Positions 62,723 to 64,000 of a stretch of 64,000 nt of DNA are shown in pieces. This stretch comes from Photobacterium sp. Ph5 (lineage in GTDB: Bacteria > Pseudomonadota > Gammaproteobacteria > Enterobacterales > Vibrionaceae): NCBI RefSeq assembly GCF_022129445.1, contig NZ_JADQAQ010000003.1:62001-126000 (forward strand), read 5' to 3'. The notes beneath the pieces are model-generated. The model was given only the letters and a program-made list of their open reading frames with translations. It was not told the origin of the DNA and made no database searches. A program made the translations under genes and the position numbers. Position 1 is the first letter of the stretch; every line of letters begins with the position of its first letter.

Positions 62723-62945
62723 TTAGCAGCAAAAGTGCTGCGAATGATGGCGCAAATCATACCGTGAGAAAGGAGTGGGATAAAGTGAATACGGGTTAAT
62801 CGAATGTTAATAACCAAATATCTGGTTGTTTCTATCTATTACTGCGATAGGTGAAAGTGATGAGAGGAAATTGGCTTTTTGTTATAAGCTAATGATACTT
62901 TACCCGTTAATCTGGTTTTAGTAATACGTAAATAGAAGATGGATT

Positions 62946-63491
62946 ATGACGTTAATCATTAACGATGATCATTGGTTACAGACAGCAAGGCGTGTGCCAT
63001 CGCCTTTTTGTGATACGCGACCTCATGACGAGATGTCATTGCTGGTGGTACATAATATAAGTTTACCGCCGGGTAAATTTGGTGGGCCTTATATTGAGCA
63101 GCTGTTTACTGGGCAATTAAACCCTGCTGATGATCCGTATTTTGAAATCATCCATCAGTTTCGTGTTTCTGCTCATTGTTTGATCCGTCGAGATGGTGAA
63201 ATAGTACAGTTTGTGCCTTTTAATCAGCGTGCTTGGCATGCAGGGATATCAAAGTTTGAAGATCGGGATAAGTGTAATGACTTTTCAATTGGTATCGAAT
63301 TGGAAGGCACAGATCACCTACCGTATACTTCTGAGCAATATCAAATGCTGACAAAATTGACTCAATCTTTGATGTCTAATTACCCAGCCATTACTCGAAA
63401 TCGTGTAACAGGGCATGAATTTATTGCCCCTGGGCGAAAAACCGATCCCGGTTTATCGTTTGATTGGCGACGGTTTAAAAAACAGCTTTAA
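62946..63491 (+). CDS. ampD: 1,6-anhydro-MurNAc-L-alanine amidase AmpD
   Basis: 181 residues, an amidase_2 domain. Zinc ligands lie in LLVVHNISLP (His) and in TGHEFIAPGRKTDPG (His and Asp). AmpD cleaves recycled anhydro-muropeptides in the cytoplasm and so keeps the beta-lactamase inducer low where ampC/ampR exist. It is divergent from nadC and precedes pdhR. Confidence 0.97.
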   Translation: MTLIINDDHWLQTARRVPSPFCDTRPHDEMSLLVVHNISLPPGKFGGPYIEQLFTGQLNPADDPYFEIIHQFRVSAHCLIRRDGEIVQFVPFNQRAWHAGISKFEDRDKCNDFSIGIELEGTDHLPYTSEQYQMLTKLTQSLMSNYPAITRNRVTGHEFIAPGRKTDPGLSFDWRRFKKQL

Positions 63492-63527
63492 AAGGGCAGT
63501 TATTAGACTAAAGTTTTATTTACGAAT

Positions 63528-63559
63528 GGAAATTGGTCAAATTGGTCTGACCAATTTCC
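63528..63559 (+). promoter_or_regulatory. PdhR-type operator 1 inside a 12-bp hairpin after ampD
   Basis: ATTGGTCTGACCAAT at 63541-63555 matches the PdhR consensus ATTGGTNNNACCAAT exactly. It sits within a larger inverted repeat (GGAAATTGGTCA / TGACCAATTTCC, 8-nt loop) 36 nt past the ampD stop, so it may also act as an RNA hairpin ending ampD transcripts. Confidence 0.75.
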
Positions 63560-63744
63560 ACAATCACTCTGCTTTTTCTTTCTTCCTTTCACTTTTTTCG
63601 TTGCTTGGCTGTTTCTAGTTCTGAATATGTATTGTATTAGTAATAAGTCAAAAGTTTAAATTTTTGTTAAAACCCACTTCGTTCTATGATTTCAATCAAG
63701 TTGCGTGTGGACATCTTTATTTATTTCTGTACACTTTCCCCCTG

Positions 63745-63766
63745 TAAAATAATTGGTAATACCAAT
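63745..63766 (+). promoter_or_regulatory. PdhR-type operator 2 at the pdhR promoter
   Basis: ATTGGTAATACCAAT at 63752-63766 is a perfect 6-3-6 PdhR box, 55 bp before the pdhR start. It directly follows a -10-like TAAAAT (63745-63750), so a bound repressor would block transcription start. This fits negative autoregulation lifted by pyruvate, as known for PdhR. A third of a kilobase separates ampD and pdhR, and no ORF is seen in the gap. Confidence 0.85.
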
Positions 63767-63821
63767 TATCCGATGATTCGGTCTTTATGAAACGGATTTA
63801 ATATAAGAAGCGTCGATAAAA

Positions 63822-64000
63822 ATGACTTATAAACGCATTAAACAACCTAAGCTTTCTGATGCTATTGAGCAGGAATTGGAGCGCTTGATCCTTGAGGGCA
63901 TTTTGTCTCCAGGTCAGCAATTACCTCCAGAGCGAGAGTTGGCAAAACAATTCGATGTTTCTCGTCCTTCCGTTCGTGAGGCGATCCAACGTTTAGAAGC
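63822..64000 (+). CDS. pdhR: Pyruvate dehydrogenase complex repressor PdhR, N-terminal part
   Basis: The first 59 codons of a gene that runs off the right edge. The product starts [20 protein letters not shown] and contains the GntR-family winged helix ([20 protein letters not shown]), almost identical to E. coli PdhR. It senses pyruvate and represses the pdhR-aceEF-lpd operon and respiratory genes. Two perfect PdhR boxes lie upstream, and the ampD-pdhR order is standard; aceE is expected beyond the window. Confidence 0.95.
   Translation, partial: MTYKRIKQPKLSDAIEQELERLILEGILSPGQQLPPERELAKQFDVSRPSVREAIQRLE

Overview
This window is a stretch of ordinary chromosomal core genome from a gammaproteobacterium of the Vibrionaceae, most likely Photobacterium or a close relative. 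The protein sequences resemble their E. coli counterparts closely but are AT-richer. The order of gene blocks (yhdP-nit-tldD, pmbA-mgtE, ptsO to murA, degS-degQ, rplM-rpsI-petABC-sspAB, rnpB, the dcw cluster, lpxC-dciA-secA, yacG-zapD-coaE-pilDCBA, nadC-ampD-pdhR) is the one expected for Vibrionales. MgtE and the helicase loader DciA in place of DnaC point the same way. The genus is inference; family level is well supported. I see no IS element, prophage, integron, CRISPR array, tRNA or pseudogene.

Layout. 1-4800: the end of yhdP, a nitrilase-family hydrolase, and tldD and pmbA (the TldD/TldE protease), with darP on the opposite strand. 4800-14300, nearly all on the minus strand: mgtE, then the envelope and nitrogen-PTS operon read as yrbG-kdsD-lptC-lptA-lptB-rpoN-hpf-ptsN-rapZ-ptsO. 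kdsC, which sits between kdsD and lptC in E. coli, is missing. 14300-19000, plus strand: mlaFEDCB-ibaG-murA (outer-membrane lipid asymmetry and the first step of peptidoglycan synthesis). 19000-23500: degS and degQ periplasmic proteases, zapG and zapE. 23500-28900: ribosomal proteins L13 and S9, cytochrome bc1 (petABC), and sspA-sspB. 28900-33080: dolP, diaA, yraN and lpoA on the minus strand, rsmI on the plus strand. 33220-33660: RNase P RNA.

33700-50050 is the whole division and cell wall (dcw) cluster from mraZ to ftsZ, with a recognisable MraZ operator and promoter at its head. It lacks ddlB and has a terminator-like hairpin plus a new promoter between murC and ftsQ. 50300-55000: lpxC, dciA (minus) and secA. 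A 41-codon ORF lies just upstream of secA. 55000-61500, minus strand: mutT, yacG, zapD, coaE and the type IV pilus genes pilD, pilC, pilB and pilA. 61800-64000: nadC (minus), ampD (plus) and the first 59 codons of pdhR, preceded by two perfect PdhR-type operators.

The genes serve envelope biogenesis (LPS transport, phospholipid retrograde transport, peptidoglycan precursors, divisome, Sec export, periplasmic quality control), with respiration, stringent-response and NAD functions alongside. Nothing here amounts to an undescribed multi-gene system. The points most worth a second look are the short ORF and hairpin in the secA leader, the missing kdsC, the N-terminus of yraN (likely a non-AUG start), the internal terminator/promoter in the dcw cluster, and the leader of rplM with two competing hairpins.
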